In this document: positions 61,506-64,000 of the stretch, piece by piece
Position numbering within the stretch: position 1 is the first letter of the stretch
Layout of the letters: every line of letters begins with the position of its first letter
Translations under genes and position numbers: made by a program
Notes under the pieces: generated by a model
What the model was told of the DNA's origin: nothing
The model's input: only the letters and a program-made list of their open reading frames with translations
Database searches by the model: none
NCBI RefSeq assembly: GCF_001292625.1
Contig: NZ_LAJH01000009.1
Location: 186,001 to 250,000 of the forward strand
Reading direction: 5' to 3'
Source: Shimia sp. SK013
Lineage (GTDB): Bacteria; Pseudomonadota; Alphaproteobacteria; Rhodobacterales; Rhodobacteraceae
DNA: 64,000 nt

Positions 61506-62729
61506 TCAGCCGCCAAAGTCATCAAGCATGATGTCTTCGCGATCCACACCCATATCCAGCAGCATGTTGATCACGGATTGGTTCATGATAGGCGGGCCAC
61601 ACATGTAGAATTCGCAATCTTCAGGCGCCGGGTGGTTCTTGAGGTATTCCTCAAACAACACGTTGTGGATGAAGCCTTTGTAGCCGTCCCAATCGTCCTC
61701 GGGCATCGCATCCGACAGGGCGACGTGCCAGTCAAAGTTGTCGAAGTCTTTGGCCAGACCATCGAAATCTTCGACAAAGAACATCTCGCGCTTGGAGCGC
61801 GCACCGTACCAGAAGCTGATCTTGCGATCGCGGTTTTCCAGACGCTTGAGTTGGTCAAAGATGTGGCTGCGCATGGGGGCCATGCCCGCACCGCCGCCGA
61901 TAAAGACCATCTCTTTTTGCGTATCCCGCGCGAAGAATTCGCCAAACGGACCCGAGATTGTCACCTTGTCACCGGGCTTGAGGTTAAAGATATAGGACGA
62001 CATCAGACCCGGAGGGATGCCTTCGCTGCCCGGAGGCGGGGAGGCAACGCGGACGTTGAGCATGATCATGCCGCGCTCGTCCGGGTAGTTGGCCATCGAA
62101 TAGGCGCGTTCCACGGGTTCGGAAGCGACCGATTCATACTGCCACAAATTGAATTTGTCCCAGTCGCCGCGATACTCGTCTTCGACGTTGAAGTCGGTGT
62201 ATTTCAGTTTGTGCGCTGGCGCCTCGATCTGGATGTAGCCGCCGGCGCGGAAATTCACATCTTCGCCTTCTGGCAGGTCCAGAATGAGCGATTTGATGAA
62301 GGTTGCGACGTTTTCGTTGGAGCGCACGGTGCACTCCCACTTTTTGACGCCAAAGACCTCTTCGGGGACTTCAATGTCCATGTCTTGCTTGACCGCCACC
62401 TGACAGGACAGGCGGTCGCCACAGGAGGCCTCACGCTTGGTGATGTGGCTTTCTTCGGTCGGCAGGATAGAGCCGCCGCCCGCGTGAATACGCACACGAC
62501 ATTGGGCACAAGTGCCGCCGCCGCCACAAGCGGATGGGACGAAGAGTTTCTGTTCGGCCAGAGTTTGCAGAAGCTTGCCGCCGGCGGGAACAGAGATCGT
62601 CTTTTCACCGTTGATGGTGATGTTGACGTTGCCGGTTGATACCAGCCGAGAACGCGCCATCAGAATGATCGAGACAAGTGCCAGAACAATCAGGGTAAAG
62701 AGGACGACGCCGAGTGTAAAAGTTTCCAT
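61506..62729 (-). CDS. nqrF: Na+-translocating NADH:ubiquinone reductase subunit F
   Basis: NqrF is the NADH-oxidising entry subunit of the sodium pump. The 407-residue protein has one N-terminal membrane helix (about 5-25), a 2Fe-2S ferredoxin domain with Cys68, Cys74, Cys77 and Cys109 (as Vibrio Cys70, 76, 79 and 111), then FAD-binding [11 protein letters not shown] and NADH-binding [11 protein letters not shown] domains. Last gene of nqr, ahead of a strong terminator. Confidence 0.97.
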   Translation of the reverse strand: METFTLGVVLFTLIVLALVSIILMARSRLVSTGNVNITINGEKTISVPAGGKLLQTLAEQKLFVPSACGGGGTCAQCRVRIHAGGGSILPTEESHITKREASCGDRLSCQVAVKQDMDIEVPEEVFGVKKWECTVRSNENVATFIKSLILDLPEGEDVNFRAGGYIQIEAPAHKLKYTDFNVEDEYRGDWDKFNLWQYESVASEPVERAYSMANYPDERGMIMLNVRVASPPPGSEGIPPGLMSSYIFNLKPGDKVTISGPFGEFFARDTQKEMVFIGGGAGMAPMRSHIFDQLKRLENRDRKISFWYGARSKREMFFVEDFDGLAKDFDNFDWHVALSDAMPEDDWDGYKGFIHNVLFEEYLKNHPAPEDCEFYMCGPPIMNQSVINMLLDMGVDREDIMLDDFGG

Positions 62730-62741
62730 CTGTGTCGCCCC

Positions 62742-63350
62742 TCAGAGTTTCACGCCGGAGAAGGACATGAAGGCCAAAGCCATCAGACCCGCGGTGATGA
62801 AGGTAATGCCGAGACCCTGAAGGCCGTCGGGAATGTCGGAGTATTTCAGCTTTTCGCGCACACCGGCCATTGCGGTGATTGCCAGTGCCCAGCCAAAGCC
62901 ACCAGCGAGGCCGTATGTGGTCGCCTCGGCAAAGTTGTAGTCGCGTTCCACCATAAAGAGCGAGCCACCCAGGATGGCGCAGTTCACGGTGATCAGCGGC
63001 AAGAATACACCCAGCGCGTTGTAGAGCGGCGGGAAGAACTTATCGAGCACCATTTCAAGGATCTGCACCATAGCCGCGATCACGCCGATGTAGCAGATCA
63101 GACCAAGGAAGGTCAGGTCAACATCGGGAAATCCGGCCCAAGCCAGCGCGCCTGGCGCCAGCAAATAGGACAGCAAGAGGTTGTTGGTGGGCACGGTGAT
63201 GGCTTGCACAAGCATCACCGAAATACCCAGCCCCAACGCGGTCGAGATCTTCTTGGACACGGCGATAAAAGTACACATGCCAAGAAAGAATGAGAGCGCG
63301 AGGTTCTCAACAAAGATGGCCTTTACGGCCAGAGAGAGAAGCCCTTCCAT
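62742..63350 (-). CDS. nqrE: Na+-translocating NADH:ubiquinone reductase subunit E
   Basis: A 202-residue six-helix membrane subunit of Na+-NQR, homologous to RnfA. Recognisable segments are [19 protein letters not shown] (with the conserved cysteine) and [20 protein letters not shown] in the second half. The two Cys residues with those of NqrD hold the intramembrane iron site. Its start overlaps the nqrD stop by one base. Confidence 0.97.
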   Translation of the reverse strand: MEGLLSLAVKAIFVENLALSFFLGMCTFIAVSKKISTALGLGISVMLVQAITVPTNNLLLSYLLAPGALAWAGFPDVDLTFLGLICYIGVIAAMVQILEMVLDKFFPPLYNALGVFLPLITVNCAILGGSLFMVERDYNFAEATTYGLAGGFGWALAITAMAGVREKLKYSDIPDGLQGLGITFITAGLMALAFMSFSGVKL

Positions 63351-64000
63351 CAGTGGCCCTCCACAACTTGAATTTTAAATTCCCGTTCTTCGACCTGTCC
63401 GGTTTTCCAGCTGCGCACAGCCCAGATCAGAAGCCCGATGATGAAGAACGCCGAGGGAGGCAGCAGCAGCATGCCGTTAGGCACGTACCAGCCACCGTTG
63501 TTCACGGTTGGCAGAATGGTGAAGCCAAACAATGTGCCTGCGCCAAAGAGTTCGCGGATAAAGCCAACGGTCAGCAGCAGAGCGCCATAGCCAAGCCCGT
63601 TGCCAACCCCGTCGACAAAGCTGTCGATCGGCGGGTTTTTCATGGCGAAGGCTTCGGCGCGGCCCATCACAATACAGTTGGTGATGATCAGGCCGACAAA
63701 CACCGACAGCGTTTTGGACACCTCATAGGCATAAGCCTTAAGCACCTGATCCACGATGATCACGAGACTGGCGATGATCACCATTTGAACGATGATCCGG
63801 ATCGAGCCGGGGATCTGGTTGCGCAACACCGAGATGAACATCGAGCTGAAGCCTGTCACGGCGGTCACGGCAAGCGCCATCACCATCGAAACTTCCAGCG
63901 AGGAGGTTACGGCGAGGGCAGAGCAGATGCCCAGCACCTGAAGTGTGATCGGGTTGTTGTCGACCAACGGGTCGATCAGAAGGTCTCTCTTGGTCTGGGC
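63350..64000 (-). CDS. nqrD: Na+-translocating NADH:ubiquinone reductase subunit D (5' end outside window)
   Basis: NqrD is the RnfE-like six-helix partner of NqrE. The frame runs from the right edge: the visible N-terminal residues [18 protein letters not shown] are exactly those expected a residue or so after the start, so nearly the whole gene is present and only the first codon(s) are missing. Internal starts such as the TTG at 63967 would cut conserved sequence. Conserved cysteines lie in GICSALAV and TNCIVMGR. nqrA, nqrB and nqrC should lie beyond 64000. Confidence 0.95.
   Translation of the reverse strand, partial: AQTKRDLLIDPLVDNNPITLQVLGICSALAVTSSLEVSMVMALAVTAVTGFSSMFISVLRNQIPGSIRIIVQMVIIASLVIIVDQVLKAYAYEVSKTLSVFVGLIITNCIVMGRAEAFAMKNPPIDSFVDGVGNGLGYGALLLTVGFIRELFGAGTLFGFTILPTVNNGGWYVPNGMLLLPPSAFFIIGLLIWAVRSWKTGQVEEREFKIQVVEGH

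Noticed and set aside
61482..62639. Long plus-strand frame (385 residues) opposite nqrF
   Set aside because: Antisense shadow of nqrF, whose Fe-S, FAD and NADH motifs are unambiguous; the plus-strand translation has no family features.

Overview
The window is chromosomal DNA of an alphaproteobacterium, almost certainly a marine member of the Rhodobacterales (Roseobacter group). The evidence is a DUF4167 protein, a circularly permuted two-piece tmRNA, the trgA-trgB-cysK tellurite-resistance cluster first known from Rhodobacter sphaeroides, a DMSP demethylase (DmdA) next to an acryloyl-CoA reductase (AcuI), an SspB of the alphaproteobacterial type and a Na+-translocating NQR. Gene density is high, many neighbouring starts and stops overlap by 1 to 4 bases, and no phage, insertion sequence or CRISPR array is visible.

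Layout. Bases 1-8.8 kb hold a DUF4167 gene and then a tightly overlapping leftward operon: lptF, lptG, lptD, a SurA-like chaperone, pdxA and rsmA. This combines outer-membrane LPS export with housekeeping genes. Bases 8.9-21.6 kb are core metabolism and maintenance: pepA-holC, a VOC protein divergent from a tandem winged-helix regulator, a membrane aspartic protease, MarC, an ABC-F ATPase, ndk, a TfoX-like protein, an AI-2E-family/holin-like membrane operon, rnd, purM-purN and a CAU-anticodon tRNA that resembles tRNA-Ile2. Bases 21.8-30.8 kb form a complete heme-acquisition locus: a HugZ-like protein and TonB-dependent receptor on one strand, and HmuS-HmuT-HmuU-HmuV plus a dedicated ExbB-ExbD-ExbD-TonB motor on the other. 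The second ExbD has Asn where the proton-carrying Asp is expected.

Bases 31-44.9 kb are mixed: a zinc alcohol dehydrogenase, a diguanylate cyclase, an unpaired histidine kinase, an MBL hydrolase, tRNA-Asn, a repeat-only RTX protein, sufE, small regulators, an MsrQ-like protein, fumC, a LysR/SRPBCC pair, sspB and a chrA gene interrupted by one extra base. At 45.0-45.3 kb the minus strand carries the two-piece ssrA. At 45.4-52.1 kb a GntR regulator with twin TGTC-N-GACA sites sits between a ferric-reductase-like/Tat-exported dioxygenase-like pair and an operon DUF2182-DUF1326-DinB-dmdA-acuI, which suggests one regulon built around DMSP breakdown. Bases 52.2-60.7 kb carry a class V aminotransferase, cfa, trgA, trgB, cysK, a large MscS channel and an AlaX editing protein, followed by tRNA-Ser. 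The right edge has nqrD (5' truncated), nqrE and nqrF.

Function calls rest on motif recognition in the translated sequence; no database search was run. Start codons were moved from the longest reading frame where a Shine-Dalgarno sequence or a family-typical N terminus argued for it.
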